Both the position numbers and the translations under genes were made by a program. A stretch of 64,000 nt of DNA from Delphinus delphis (Eukaryota > Chordata > Mammalia > Artiodactyla > Delphinidae). This document shows, one piece after another, positions 1 to 12,189 of the stretch. Each line of letters starts with the position of its first letter. Within the stretch, counting starts at the first letter, position 1. The stretch covers positions 127,496,582 to 127,560,581 of the forward strand of contig NC_082683.1 in assembly GCF_949987515.2 (NCBI RefSeq). Direction: 5' to 3'. The notes beneath the pieces are model-generated. The model searched no databases and was not told the DNA's origin. It saw nothing but the letters and a program-made list of their open reading frames with translations.

Positions 1-1560
1 TTGGGTAAAGTAGCAGGATACAAAATTAATGCACAGAAATCTCTTGCATTTCTATACACTAATGATGGAAAATCTGAAAGAGAAATTAAGGAAACACTCC
101 CATTTACCACAGCAACAAAAAGAATAAAATATCTAGGAGTAAACCTACCTAGGGAAACAAAGACCTGTATGCAGAAAACTATAAGACACTGATGAAAGAA
201 ATTTAAGATGATTCAAACAGGTGGAGAGATGTACTATGATCTTGGATTGGAAGAATCAACACTCTGAAAATGACTATACTACCCAAAGCAATCTACAGAT
301 TTAATGCCATCCCTATCAAACTACCAATGACATTTTTCACAGAACTGGAACAAAAAATTGCACAATTTGGGGCTTCCCTGGTGGCGCAGTGGTTGAGAGT
401 CCCCCTGCTGATGCAGGGGACACGGGTTTGTGCCCCGGTCCGGGAAGATCCCACGTGCCGTGGAGTGGCTGGGCCCATGAGCCATGGCCGCTGGGTCTGC
501 GCTTCCGGAGCCTGTGCTCCGCAATGGGAGAGGCCAGAGTGAGAGGCCCGCGTACCGCAAAAACAAACAAACAAAACAAACAACCCAATTCAAAAATGGG
601 CAGAAGACCTAAATAGACATTTCTCCAAAGAAGATATACAGATTGCCGACAAACACATGAAAGGATGCTGAACATCTCTAATCATTAGAGAAATGCAAAT
701 CAAAACTACAATGAGGTAACACTTCACACTACTCAGAATGGCCATCATCAAAAAGTCTATAAACAAAAAATCCCGGAGAGGGTGTGGAGAAAAGGGAACC
801 CTGTTGCACTGTTGGTGTGAATGTAAATTGATCCAGCCACTATGGAAAACAGTATGGAGGTTCTTTAAAAAACTAAGAATAGAAGTACTGTACCACCCAG
901 CAATCCCACTACTGGGCATAAACTCTGAGAAAACCATAATTCAAAAAGAGTCATGTACCACAATGTTCACTGCAGCACTATTTACAATAGCCAGGACATG
1001 GAAGCATCCTAAGTGCCCATAGATGGATGGATAAAGAAGATGTGGCACATATATTCAATGGAATATTACTCAGCCATAAAAAGAAATGAAATTGAGTTAT
1101 TTGTAGTGAGGTGGATAGACCTAGAGTCTGTCATACAGAGTGAAGTAAGTCAAAAAGAGAAAAACAAATACTGTATTCTGAGGCACATATATGGAATCTA
1201 AAAAAAAAAAGCTTCTGATGAACCTAGGGGCAGGACAGGAATAAAGATGCAGACATAGAGAATGGACTTGAGGACACGGGGAAGGGGGAGGGTAAGCTGG
1301 GACGAAGTGAGAGAGTAGCATTGACATATATATATTACCAAATGTAAAATAGATAGCTAGTGGGAAGCAGCCGCATAGCACAGGGACATGAGCTCTGTGC
1401 TTTGCGACCACCTATGGGGGTGGGATAGGGAGCGTGGGAGGGAGACGCAAGAGGGAGGAGATATGGGGATATATGTATGCATATAGCTGATTCACTTTGT
1501 TATACAGCAGAAACTAACACAGCACTGTAAAGCAATTATACTTCAGTAAAGATGTTACAA
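1..1560 (+). mobile_element. L1 LINE 3' half (ORF2 C-terminus and 3' UTR), split by a SINE
   Basis: Bases 1-192 encode part of L1 ORF2 past the reverse-transcriptase core ([16 protein letters not shown]...). Bases 575-1200 encode the ORF2 C-terminus, with degenerate frames. The 3' UTR follows and ends at about 1560 in the cetartiodactyl L1 tail (AATTATACTTCAGTAAAGATG). A CHR SINE interrupts it, and compared with the L1 at 42045-50148 about 640 bp of ORF2 is missing at that point. The element runs off the left edge. Stops and frameshifts show it is inactive. Confidence 0.9.
369..572 (+). mobile_element. CHR SINE (short form) inside L1
   Basis: The copy starts with GGCTTCCCTGGTGGCGCAGT, which is the tRNA-derived head with the pol III A box, and ends in an A-rich AAACAAAC tail. 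No TSD is visible. The flanking L1 sequence does not join across it, so the copy coincides with an L1 deletion. Confidence 0.93.
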
Positions 1561-1564
1561 AAAA

Positions 1565-3760
1565 ATACTTAAGCATCTACTACGCACAAGGCACTCTACT
1601 AGGACCTGGGTATATAACTGTGAACAAGATAGACAAATTCCTTTCTTCATGGAGCTTACTTTCAGCTGTGTGTGTGTGTGTATAACAGCTAACAAACAAC
1701 TTAAAAAGTTAATTATGTAGGATATTAGAAGATACATGTGATGGAGAAAAATATAAGAGGAAAGGAGAATAGAAATTGTCTGTGAGGGAGTACAGTTTTA
1801 GGTGCAATGATCAGGTAAAGTAACATTTGAGCACAGACTTAGAAGTGAGGATGAGCCTGAGGACCATTTGAATTAAGAGTGTTTCAAGCAGAGGGAAGAG
1901 CAAGTGAAAACCCCCCACAAAGGAATGTTTTGGGTGTTTTCAAGGAGCGGCCAGGAAGCCTATGGCTGTAGCAAAGTGGGTGAAGGGATTAGTTGGAGAT
2001 AAAGGCAGAGGGGAAGCGGGATGGGAGCGGGGGATCAGTAACAAAGGCCCTTTTAGTCTGAGTAAGATGGGAAACGAGTGGAGAGGTTTTTGACTAAAGG
2101 GGTGGCACGATGGGATTTATGTTTAAAAGCATCACTTTGGCTGCTGCATTGGTAATAGTTAGTAGGAGGGTCAGGATAGAAGTAAGGAGGCCAGATAGGA
2201 AACTGTTGTAATAATCTAGGTACTAGATGGTGGTGGCTTAGACCAGGGTGTAACAGCAAAGACGGTGAGAAGTAGCCAGGTTCTAGGTCTATTTTGAAGG
2301 TAGAGCCAATAGGATTTCTTGATGGACTGATTATATGGTGTGAGAGAAAGACAGAAGTCAAGAATGATCATGTTTTTTTGGTGTACTCAACTGGAAGGAG
2401 GGAGCTGCCACTAACTGAAATAGGTAAGAAAAAAATAATTATATGCTGATGGAATGATCCAATAGAGAAATAAATGATGCAGTAAAGAAGAGAGAATCGT
2501 TGTAACTGAATAACAGAGTAGAATCTAGTGTGTATGTGGAGATTCTGTCTTAGGAGTTTCAGTAGTCCATCTATTAAAAAAAAAAAAGTAGGGAAGGCAG
2601 AATATATGGCCTAGAAATAGGATATAATTCATCATTTGAGAATGAGGGTGAGAAGAGACATGGAGGTCTGAGGAGAAAGGAGAAAATATGAAGTTGTCGT
2701 CTAGGAGAGTGAGAGAGTGAATGGACTATGGAAAGGCAGTAGGATTGCCAGGTCTATTTGAGGTTCAGTGATATTAACTTAAAGTGGTTCCTTATCAACA
2801 TGATGGTGCTTTTTTTTTTTTTTTCTAGCCATATTCTGCTTCTCAGGTGCAGGCACAGAATAGGAGGAGAGCTGGATTTTCCCAGGGCTGGGTTTTGCTA
2901 AGTGTTATAAATTGAGAGAGAAGCAAGAGGGTGGAGGGTATAAGTAAGACAGTGTTTATAATGACAAATCACAGCATTTTTAAACAGGATAAGGGAAGTG
3001 AGGACATGATGGGGGTGAGGAACAATGAACAGATGGTACAATTAATTGGTTGTACACCCTAGTGGGGCTGATGGATTATTGCAGGTAGACACTATAGAGA
3101 GTGACCTGGTAAGAGAAGTGGATGGACATCTGACTGTGGGATGTTTGAATCTGAGATTATGGGTGACTGTAGATTTTGGTAATGACAAGGACTAGGGGTT
3201 GGCCCAGTGGAGATGGACTGAGATAGGGTAGAGGACAAAATCATTGGAGGGGGGAGGATGGAAGAACAAAGAGAACAGTGTTGAAAGTATCATCAGCATG
3301 GAACTGAAATTACTAAGAATTAAGACAAGCATGTTGTTAGAGTGACAGTGGCCTTGAAACATGAGTGAGAATGACCAAGAAGTTGGTAGATGTCTACAGC
3401 AAGGTGGGGGGTGATAATATACTGATATATAGATTCAAAACTGGAAAATTTTAGGGAGAGGGAAAGAGAATGATTTAGAAACAGCAATGAGGAGCACAGA
3501 GTATACCTACCTCACTTTTAGTCCTAAGAATTTAGGACACATGAAGGAGACAACAGCTACCACTAGAGACTACTCCAGTAGTCTGCAGACAGGGTCCTCA
3601 AGGAAGAACCAGGTTTCTGTTAGTAACTTTGGAGAAAAGTTAAGGATAGAAGAGAACTTACTGCTAATAGACTGTGGGGTGCAGAGGGCACAGTGGAGGG
3701 GGTTCAGCAGTAGGGGGGAGATGGAGATAGGAGAGATGACCAGACTGAAGAAAATAACAT
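1565..3760 (-). mobile_element. L2 LINE remnant, 3' end at left
   Basis: The left end (1565-1670) is the reverse complement of the L2 3' end. 1900-2440 reads, on the minus strand, as the L2 ORF2 C-terminal region (SHHHLVPRLLQQFPIWPP at about 2170-2240, degenerate). At about 2450 it jumps to a more upstream L2 segment (TGGAATGATCCAATAGAG) and continues as purine-rich, poorly conserved L2-like sequence. The part beyond 2550 is less certain. Confidence 0.6.
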
Positions 3761-3763
3761 AGG

Positions 3764-3766
<3 letters not shown>

Positions 3767-3799
<33 letters not shown>
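3767..3799. repeat. (TA)n microsatellite
   Basis: About 16 uninterrupted TA units, directly abutting the poly-T tail of the neighbouring minus-strand SINE. Confidence 0.95.
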
Positions 3800-3816
<17 letters not shown>

Positions 3817-4006
3817 TTTTTCTTCTTTCAGTACGTGGGCCTCTCACTGCTGCGGCCTCTCTCACTGCGGAGCACAGGCTCCGGACGCGCAGGCTCAGCA
3901 GCCATGGCTCATGGGCCCAGCCGCTCCGTGGCATGTGGGATCCTCCCGGACCGCATCCCCTGCAATGGCAGGCAGACTCTCAACCGCTGTGCCACCAGGG
4001 AGGCCC
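3800..4006 (-). mobile_element. CHR SINE (short form)
   Basis: Reverse-complement copy: poly-T at left, then the conserved body, ending with the inverted head CCACCAGGGAGGCC at right. Somewhat diverged. A TSD is not clear because the left flank is a TA repeat. Confidence 0.92.
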
Positions 4007-4009
4007 TGG

Positions 4010-5915
4010 GCCCGTATTTAATGCAGAGGTTATTAATGATAGTATGAGAAAGTTCTTTCCCTTGTCTGCTTCTGACTGACTGTTTCCATGAACTAGGGCT
4101 CTGTCTGCAGTAGGTAGTATGTGTCCTAGTTCTCCCCTGTCTAAAATGGATCTAACTTTTGGAACAGAGAGGAGAAGCGGATAATAAAAGAGCCCTCAGC
4201 CAACAAGGCAAGATTAGACATAACTGTCCATCAACTCTGTAACTGATTGCCCTGAAAGAGACTTCTCTGATTTTCTTGTTCTGTTTGGATGAAGACATCT
4301 AGGTAGGACAGAAAAATCTTTGAAGAGCCCATCCCGGTTGCATGAAAGACTTGGCAATGGGAAATTTTTCCATTCCATTGCAGTGTCTAGCCCCTTTGGA
4401 TTGTGAGAGAAATTGTGTCAGTGGATGGAGGACCAACACTGCAGCCAGATCCTTCTCTAACTAGCCACTGTTGAACATTGATTTTAAAATGAAAAAAGAA
4501 AAAAAAATTGTATTAGTATAGGTGATAAATGGCTCATCTGAAACATATGCACACTCATTCACAGAAAACATAATTGTTTTCTTGCTGCTGCCATGGCCTC
4601 CTTGGCAGAGCTGTTATTTTGCAGATGTCAGTGGCCTGAAGGGACTCTCTCAGTGTGAGTGTGTGTGTGAAAAATTCCTGTCCTGCAGTAAAATATAAGT
4701 AGAGCATGCCCTAATGGAATCAGAGGCGTTGTACACTGAGTTTGGGATTCAGTCTTCTCAGTTGAATTTTTATTTTTCAGAACATATTTCTTCAGCAATA
4801 AGGTCTTTTCTGGAAATGTTTACCAATAAAAAGAAATAAATTGCATAAAAGGGAGATGGGGTCAAAGCTGCCTCTTACCTTTTATGTGATTTTCTTTCTA
4901 TTCTCTCAGCACATATCAGCCACCATTTATACTCCTAAAATGTGAGAATGGAAGAAAACAGAAAAAAAAAATTTCCTCCAGCTACTCTAAAAGGAGAAGA
5001 TTTTGAAGGTCTTATAGGGCTGCACAGAGAAGATTTTATCCTAGTGACTGGTGCATGGAATAGTGAAGTGGTAGTAAAATCAAGGGTCTACTGTTTTGAT
5101 GCTTTTCCCAGGTTCAGCTCTGAGACCTCAGGGTACTGACTTCTTACAATGAGTTGCTCTTTGGCAGACTTGATACAGGACTAATTCTTAGATCTGCAAA
5201 TATTTTTCAAAGATGAATGAAGGTGCTAGCTGGGAGGAGGGTCAGCAGGCTGAGGGAAACAGTGTAGAGTGGGAGTCCTGCTTGAATGGTCACCAAGGAA
5301 AGTAAAAAGGAGGCTTCCGCAGGGAGTGGGAATTTTTGGAGATCCTTGGTTCCAGAGATACTGGGTTCCTTTTCCTAATTTTGACTGAGAATCTGAAAAT
5401 TACACTTGTGTCATTGGCTACTTTGATTCTATTAATACTTTAAGCCCTTTTCAGCTATACATGGAGTACACAAAATTTGTAAAGGAATTAAGCTTAATTG
5501 TAATTGCTCCATCAAAGTCAATCTTGGCTCACTTTTGCCACCTCTTAACTCGCTGCTTCCCGGATGTTCTTACCTATTTGTGAAAACTCAGTTTGCTTTC
5601 CATTACTTTGTCATGCTTGGTTCCTAGTGAATTGTTACTTTCACCTGCACTTTCTGTTTGGTTATTTCTGGGCTCTTCCTAAGAGTGAACTCTTCAACAA
5701 TTCTTATTTACTAGATGAAAGAATCCTAAAATTGATGAGATCCATGAATAGTAAGATTCTTGAAGATATTTTCTCACATAGATCTTTAGCACATAAATCA
5801 TTTAAAAATTAATTAAAAACCTTTTGGTTATTAATAAAACATATTACAATCCCTGTGTAGGTTTGGATAATTATAGATAAAATGTCTTAATAGTCATTTG
5901 GCACTGTGCAGTTTC
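4010..5915. other. Intergenic, nothing recognised
   Basis: AT-rich upstream sequence with only short chance reading frames and a small GT-rich stretch near 4655-4670. I see no exon, RNA gene or clearly assignable repeat. Confidence 0.5.
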
Positions 5916-5919
5916 TAGA

Positions 5920-6080
5920 ATGTTTTAGTGTTCATTATTTATTTGATTTCACAACAGTTCCGTGCATTAAGAGGAATGGACATTAATATATCCATTTTAT
6001 AGATGAAATTAAGGGCTAGGAGAGTGAATCACACAGCCAGCAGGAACTTGAATCCCAGTCTGCTGACTTAAGGTCATGGC
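5920..6080 (-). mobile_element. MIR SINE fragment
   Basis: Contains the inverted MIR core pattern: a CATTTTATAGATGAAATTAAGG-like stretch, then CACACAGCCAGCAGGAAC and TTGAATCCCAGTC. Old and diverged. Confidence 0.65.
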
Positions 6081-6139
6081 AGTTGAAATAATTTATGTAA
6101 AGATAAAACCTGCGTTTGTTCACAAACAATACTGTGCAT

Positions 6140-6405
6140 TTTAAAATATTTATTTTTAGTTTTTTTATACAATTTTAAAGGTTACACTCCATTTACAGTT
6201 ATTACAAAATATTGGCTATATTCCCTGTGTTGTACAATACATACCCAGTAGTTTACACCTCCCACTCTCCCACCTCCTATATTGCCCCTGTCCTCCTCCC
6301 CACTGGTAACCACTGGTTTGTTCCCTAGGTTTATGAGTCTGCTTCTTTTTTGTTATATTCACTAGTTTGTTGCACTTTTAAGATTCCACATATAAGTTTA
6401 CCATG
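6140..6405 (-). mobile_element. L1 3' end fragment
   Basis: Reverse complement of an L1 3' UTR and end of ORF2. Landmarks are TATTCCCTGTGTTGTACAAT, CCACTGGTAACCACTGG and the AGATTCCACATATAAG segment. Confidence 0.8.
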
Positions 6406-6504
6406 TATTTTTATTATGGATTGTGGCTGACTATTACTTAAGTTGTCCCCAGAATATCATACTTTGTATTACCATTTCATGTATTACTGTTACGTAAATG
6501 CCAG

Positions 6505-6725
6505 AGGTTATTTATTTTTATTGCAGTATAATATGAAGTGTACAGTTCAATGAGTATTGACAAACATATACAACTACATAACTACCACCACAGTCAAGAC
6601 ATAGTTTCCATGTTCCCTAGTCCCCCATCCTCATCATCAGCTCCAGACTGCCTTCTGTCAACGCAGATTGTCTAGAATGTCATATAAATGTATTCATGTA
6701 AGATTCTATGTTTGGCTTGTTGACT
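6505..6725 (-). mobile_element. Older L1M-type 3' fragment
   Basis: Matches the minus strand of an old L1 3' region: GAAGTGTACAGTTCAATGAG, CCACCACAGTCAAGACATAG, and a CATATAAATGTATTCATG-like segment. Strongly diverged. Confidence 0.65.
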
Positions 6726-7110
6726 CCATAGATTATGGCCTATGCTTTAAGTAAACAAAATTCAGTACATGTAACTACTTTCCTACACCTGTGAAGAGTC
6801 TGCAGTTTTGTGAACTGAATGAACTCTTGGCTAATGATAGTCCATGTGATCATGGTGGCCTGGGCATCTCACATTTTTACTGTTTAAATCAGACAGAAAT
6901 ATTTCCCATTTAAAAATCTTAGTTATAGTTAGCTAGTTATCCACTGCCATTGAGTGGCAAAGTTTTGGGGATAGGGAAGCTTGAGGACTCTCCTGCTTCT
7001 ATTTGCAAAGGTCTTTTAACCTTACATTATGCAACACTTTTGTCTTTGATAAGCTGGTGTGTATGTAAACCAATTATGGGTCAATCAAATGGCATTTATT
7101 CAACTTTTAA

Positions 7111-7440
7111 TTTTTTTTAACTCTTCTTAAAAGTTTTAAAATTTACTTTTGGCTGTGTTGGGTCTTCACTGTTGTGCGCGGACTTTCTCTAGTTGCGGTG
7201 AGCGGGGGCTACTATTCCTCGCGGTGCAGAGACTTCTCATTGTGGTGGCTTCTCTTCTTGTGGAGCACGGGCTCTAGGCGCTTGGGCATCAGTAGTTGTG
7301 CCTCTCGGGCTCTAGAGCACAGGCTCAATAGTTGTGGCGCACGGGCTTAGTTGCTCCTCGGCATCCTGGACCTGTGATCGAACCCGTGTTCCCTGAATTG
7401 GCAGGTGGATTCTTAACCACTGGGCCACCAGGGAAGTCCC
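7111..7440 (-). mobile_element. CHR SINE (long form)
   Basis: Starts after poly-T with the GGCTGTGTTGGGTCTTC segment and ends with the inverted head CCACCAGGGAAGTCCC. It is the ~300-bp subfamily with an extra 3' half. The flanks TTATTCAACTTTTAA and TATTCATCCTTTTAA look like a diverged TSD. Confidence 0.92.
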
Positions 7441-7777
7441 TATTCATCCTTTTAAATTTTAAGAGTAATACATGCTCATTGTAGAAAATTTGAGAAATAA
7501 AAGGAAAAGGACAGTAATTTTCCCCCCATACTTTCTCATAGGGAATAACATTAAATTTCTGGGTATATTTCTTTCCAGTTCTTTTTCTTAGACATGGCCT
7601 TTTATGTAGATATGGTAATACTTTATATAAAAGTTTGTACCCTGCTCTTTAAATTTAATATTTCATTTTTACCATTTCTTTGTGTCATTAAAAAGTTTTC
7701 ATAAACATTTTAAACGGCCATTTATAGCTTACCAAATAGATATTATTTTATTATAATTCTATATATATACATAGATG

Positions 7778-7823
<46 letters not shown>

Positions 7824-8497
7824 TTTATAATTCAATAAATGAGAATTAAGAAGCGCTAGAGGGACCTTCACCTTTAAAAGGAGTCCTATGTGATATCTAA
7901 CTTTAGTATATATGGATTATGTTTACAGGAGAACACAGTTATACCTACTTGATAGAAAGAAGCACAAATTGGCTGCTAAATCAGACTTAAGTGATATAGA
8001 GAGTTCTCCTTAACCCTCTCTCTTAATACTTTACACTTGCCTACTGGTATTTGTGCTCTGCATGTGTGTAGATTTATCCATGCTTCCATGAGACTACTGG
8101 TGAGTTTCCATCTGTCGGATCTCACATTGACAGAAGTCATACCGAGTGGTGCTTCCAGAGTTATTTTGCTTCTTGATGACAGCTGATGAAAAATATGGAC
8201 AATAAAACTGGGAGTCTTTGCCCTCTCACCACCACCCTCCCCCCGACCCCAGACTAAAGGAGAGAAGCCCTGAGAGGCATGTGTCAACTATAATGGCTAC
8301 AGTATTGAAAGTCTGTATATCTACATTGGATGTTCACAGGGTTTACAGAATTCAAAAGATGCCCACAGACAAGCAGATTTGCAGTAAGATCTAAAATCTC
8401 TCCATGAGATAACCTTTAGAGAAAGAACTGAAGGCCTTGAATAGGTCTTAAATAGTACATAGAGTAACAATATTGTAATAATATTGTTTATGACAAA
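7441..8497. other. Intergenic; TA-rich repeat, no gene
   Basis: Contains a (TA)n/(TG)n simple repeat at about 7760-7815. The first 250 bases resemble an old LINE 3' region too diverged to name. No exon is seen. Confidence 0.45.
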
Positions 8498-8508
8498 TGC
8501 TTAAGTTT

Positions 8509-8703
8509 GTTTTAAAGATTTTTTGATGAGGACCATTTAAAAAAAGTCTTTATTGAATTTGTTACAATATTGCTTCTGTTTTATATTTTGGTTCTTTGGC
8601 CCCCAAGGCATGTGGGATCTTAGCTCCCTGACGGGGGATCGAACCCACACCCCCTGCACTGGAAGGCAAAGTCTTAACCACTGGACCGCCAGGAAAGTCC
8701 CAT
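8509..8703 (-). mobile_element. CHR SINE, CHR-1-like, with TSD
   Basis: Inverted head CCGCCAGGAAAGTCCC at right, with the TCTTTATTGAATTTGTTACA tail characteristic of this subfamily. An 11-bp TSD, TGCTTAAGTTT, flanks it at 8498-8508 and 8704-8714. About 30 bases at 8509-8540 between the TSD and the known tail are not standard SINE sequence. Confidence 0.88.
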
Positions 8704-8714
8704 TGCTTAAGTTT

Positions 8715-10030
8715 TTATTCAGTTCTGTTTCATAAATATTTATTGACCACCAAGCTAGGCACTATGAGAAATAAATGGAATATGACTTTGCAGTAATCTG
8801 ACTGGTTTAAAAAAAATGAATTCTTGAATTCATATATTCAAGTACGTGCTGTTCTTTGAGAGGTTAAACATTTTTCTAGGGATGTTTTTACCACTTCAAA
8901 ATTTTCTAACTCTTCTCTTAGAGCTTTCCTTCAAGCCTGTAGCATATTAAAAAAAAATCTATCTATAAATGTAATATGTGTATACTTGTGTATATAGATA
9001 CATATGCTTAAAATTAGCCAAAAGTTATTTGGTGCTAAGTCCTATGAATGAGGTAGGAGATCAATGTGGATAATATTCTGTTCATCTAAAATGATGTGTG
9101 ACTGAGTTTGAACTTTGGGGTAAGGTTCATCAATTTCAAAGGAGTTCCACTGATATTGTATGAAATGTGGAGGTATTGCAGTAAGTTTGTCACTTCTCAA
9201 AATGACCCTGAAGGAAAATATTCATTTAAATATAAGAACTCTGAAGTGTTTATAAAAAGTTCTAATTTCTTAGCTTGAGAGCCACGCCTAGAAAAGGCTG
9301 TTAACCTTTGGAATCTTCTGCCTTGCTAGGAAGATGGAATGGAAACAAGTGTAATAGAGGGCAAGAGTTGGTGTTAATTACTTGGTGTTGAAACAGTGCT
9401 GAGATGATCGTGTGGTACAGTCAGGAAGCTGGGGTGCCTGACCAGTCTCCCCTTTTCAGCTTTGCATTCACTCTCAAAGGTGTAGGTTTTCTTTCTGTCA
9501 AAATTTTCCCCCTGCTTTTTGCTTTCAAGTTTTCCCTTGCTAGTTGTTTTATCCAAGGTAATTTATGAGCAAATGGTATCAAGTGTGTCTGTGTGTGTTT
9601 AACTTCTCTCAATTCCATGTTACTGTAGGACTGATTCTGGAAATGGGAAGTAAAGAAGGAAAGCAATTAACAAGACTAGTTCAGGATGATTTCTTGAAGG
9701 AGGTGGGTGGGACTGACTTTTCCTAAGTTCTAGAGAATAGAGATGACAGGAATTGCTTCAGTGCACATGAAATTCAAATTTATCTAAGGATGATACATTC
9801 TCTGTCTAATGCATGGTAGCACTGTCTCCTAGAGTGGAGTGCAAGATACTTGAGGCAAGGATGAGTGCTTCTGAATCTTTTATATTCCTCACAGCACATA
9901 GCCGAGTGCAGGACAGACTCATTAAGGCTCACCTCAAGAGTCACCTCTTCTCTGAAACTTCCATGACCCTCTCCAGGCAGTATTGTTACTCTCAGATTTC
10001 CATCTCGTGTTCCTTGAAACAAACCCTGTG
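8715..10030. other. Intergenic, no gene; weak L2 similarity at end
   Basis: No coding exon is recognisable. The last ~160 bases (CACCTCTTCTCTGAAACTTC) faintly resemble the L2 3' region on the plus strand. The rest is unassigned. Confidence 0.4.
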
Positions 10031-10392
10031 TCTTAGCTTGGGCTGCCATAACAAAATACCATAGGCTGGGTGGCTTAAACAGCAGAAATTTATTTTCTCA
10101 AAATTCTGGAGGTTGGAAGTCCAAGATTAAGGTGCTGACTGATTCAGTTCCTGGTGAGGATCCTCTTCCTGGCTTGTAGATGGCTGTCTTCTCACTGTGT
10201 CCTCGCATGGCAGAAAGAGAAAGAGAGCAAGCTCTCTAGTGTCTCCTCTTAGAAGGACACTAATCCTATTGGATCAAGGGTCCACTCTTATGACCTTATT
10301 TAATTTTAATTCTTTACTCCAAATACAGCTACACTGGGGGTTAGGGCTTCAACATACGGATTTTGAGCAGACAGTTCAGTCCGTCGCACCCT
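10031..10392 (-). mobile_element. MLT1-type (ERVL-MaLR) solo LTR
   Basis: Reverse complement of an MLT1 LTR: TGGGCTGCCATAACAAAATA at left, TTCTGGAGGTTGGAAGTCCA in the middle, CCAAATACAGCTACA and GGGCTTCAACATA towards the right. No internal retroviral sequence accompanies it. Confidence 0.8.
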
Positions 10393-10525
10393 TAGAACAC
10401 TTATTACATTTTGTTGTAATAATTTATGTCTGTCTGCAATAGACTATGGTCGTCTTAGGTGCGAAGCACTGTGCTAGGCATTGAGAATCACAAAGATGGA
10501 TGTTGCACTCAAGGAGCTTGTCATT

Positions 10526-11030
10526 AGTTGTATTAGCTTTCTATGGCTGCTGTAACAAATTACCACAAACATAGTGGTTCAAAACAACACAAATTTATTA
10601 TCTTACATTTCTGTTGATTAAAAGTCCAACACTAGTCTCGCTGGGCTAAAACCAAGGTGTTGGCAGGGCTCTGGTCCTTTTGGAGGCTCTCGGGGATAAG
10701 GATTATCTGTTTCCTGCCTTTTCCAGCTTCTTGAGGCTGCCTGCATTCCTTGGCTTGTGGTCCCCGCTTTCTCCATCTTCAAAGCCAGCAAAGTTGCATC
10801 TCTGTAACTACTCTTCTGTAGTCATGTCTCCCTCTGACATAGCTGGTAAAGGTTCTCTTTTCCTAAACCGGGCCCATCCAAATAATCCAGCTAAATCTCC
10901 CCATTCAAAGCTATTTAATTTAATCACATCTGTAAAGTCCCATTTGCCATGTCAGGTAAGATGTTCATAGGTTCTAGGGATTAGAATGTGGACATAATTT
11001 GGGGGGGCATTATTCTGCCTACTATGTTAG
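10526..11030 (-). mobile_element. Second MaLR-type LTR
   Basis: Left end TGTATTAGCTTTCTATGGCT followed by CTGTAACAAATTACCAC; right end GGGGGGGCATTATTCTGCC. This is a more diverged relative of the preceding LTR, in the same orientation and about 130 bases away. The intervening DNA is not retroviral, so these look like independent solo LTRs. Confidence 0.7.
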
Positions 11031-11715
11031 TGGAAGAGAAAGATGCAAATTAGAGACTCAATGCAACGTGTCAAGTGCAATGTGAAGATCTATTCAAGGT
11101 GCCTGTACATGGGAAGCATAGAAGAAGGTGTCTGTTCAACCAATCACAGTAAAAATGAGGCACTGACAGCAAAAAGGAGGAGGAGATGGGTTCCAGGGAG
11201 GTAGAAAGGGCATGATTTGGGAACCAACTTGAGGTAGGGGATGAGGGAGAAAGAGAGAAAGGGAGTTAGAATGACTTCCAGATTCTGGACTGGGACTGGG
11301 TGGTACTCTTCGTAGCTGAGCCTCAGAAATTAACTAGAATGAAGACATAAGTACCTTAGGATTTCTCTCTGCTCCTCTCTTTCTGTATTTAATTTTTCTC
11401 TCTGAAGACCAGCATCTTTTGCATCTCCCTTCTGTAGATGAAAACATTACTAACCATAGTTCCATAGTTCTCTCTTTCTCTCTCTGAATTCTGTAGTACT
11501 TGGAAAGGTCTCTGATTGATACAGCATGAGTCAGTGTTCCCCTGGTGCATCAGGCTGTGGCCACAACACAGTTAGTTGCCCTAATGCCATTTTATTGTTA
11601 TGACTGCTCTGGCTTCAACCATATGGTAGATGGAGGAGTGATTCTTAGAAAAAGCAGACATTGCTGTCTGTTGGGCAGACATCCCACTTACCTTGGAGAA
11701 GATGATGTGTTCTGT
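11031..11715. other. Intergenic, nothing recognised
   Basis: Purine-rich then TCTC-rich sequence without a supportable gene or named repeat. Confidence 0.45.
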
Positions 11716-12180
11716 TTTGTTTTTCTTTTCTTCTTTTTTTTTTAAAGTTGAAGTATAATTTACAGTGAAATGCACAGATCTTAAATGTTTAGTTTGATGA
11801 GTTTTGGTAAATGTATACTCACACTCAAATCAAGATATAGAACATTTCCATCACCTCCACAAGTCTCTCCTGCCTCTAGCAGTCAATCCCCACCCCTCAA
11901 AGACAACCACTGCTCTGACTTCTGTCACTGTAGAATAGTTTTGCCTGTTCCAGAACTTCACATCAATGGAATCATACAATACGTACTTGGGCTTCTTTCA
12001 TTCAACATAATGCATCTGAGATTCAACAAAGTTGTTGCTGTATCAGAATCCACTCCTCTTTGTTGCTGAGAATCTGTCACTGAATGCATATATCCCACTT
12101 GTTTATTCATTCACCTTTTGATGGACATTTGGGTTCTTGGTTTTTTGGTTATAATGGACATTTTTATACAAGTATTTTTA
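11716..12180 (-). mobile_element. L1M-type 3' fragment
   Basis: Reverse complement of an old L1 3' UTR: AGTTGAAGTATAATTTACAG, ACATCAATGGAATCATACAA, TTCATTCAACATAATGCATC and TTTTGATGGACATTTGGG. Diverged and 5' truncated. Confidence 0.75.
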
Positions 12181-12189
12181 TGGTTAGAG

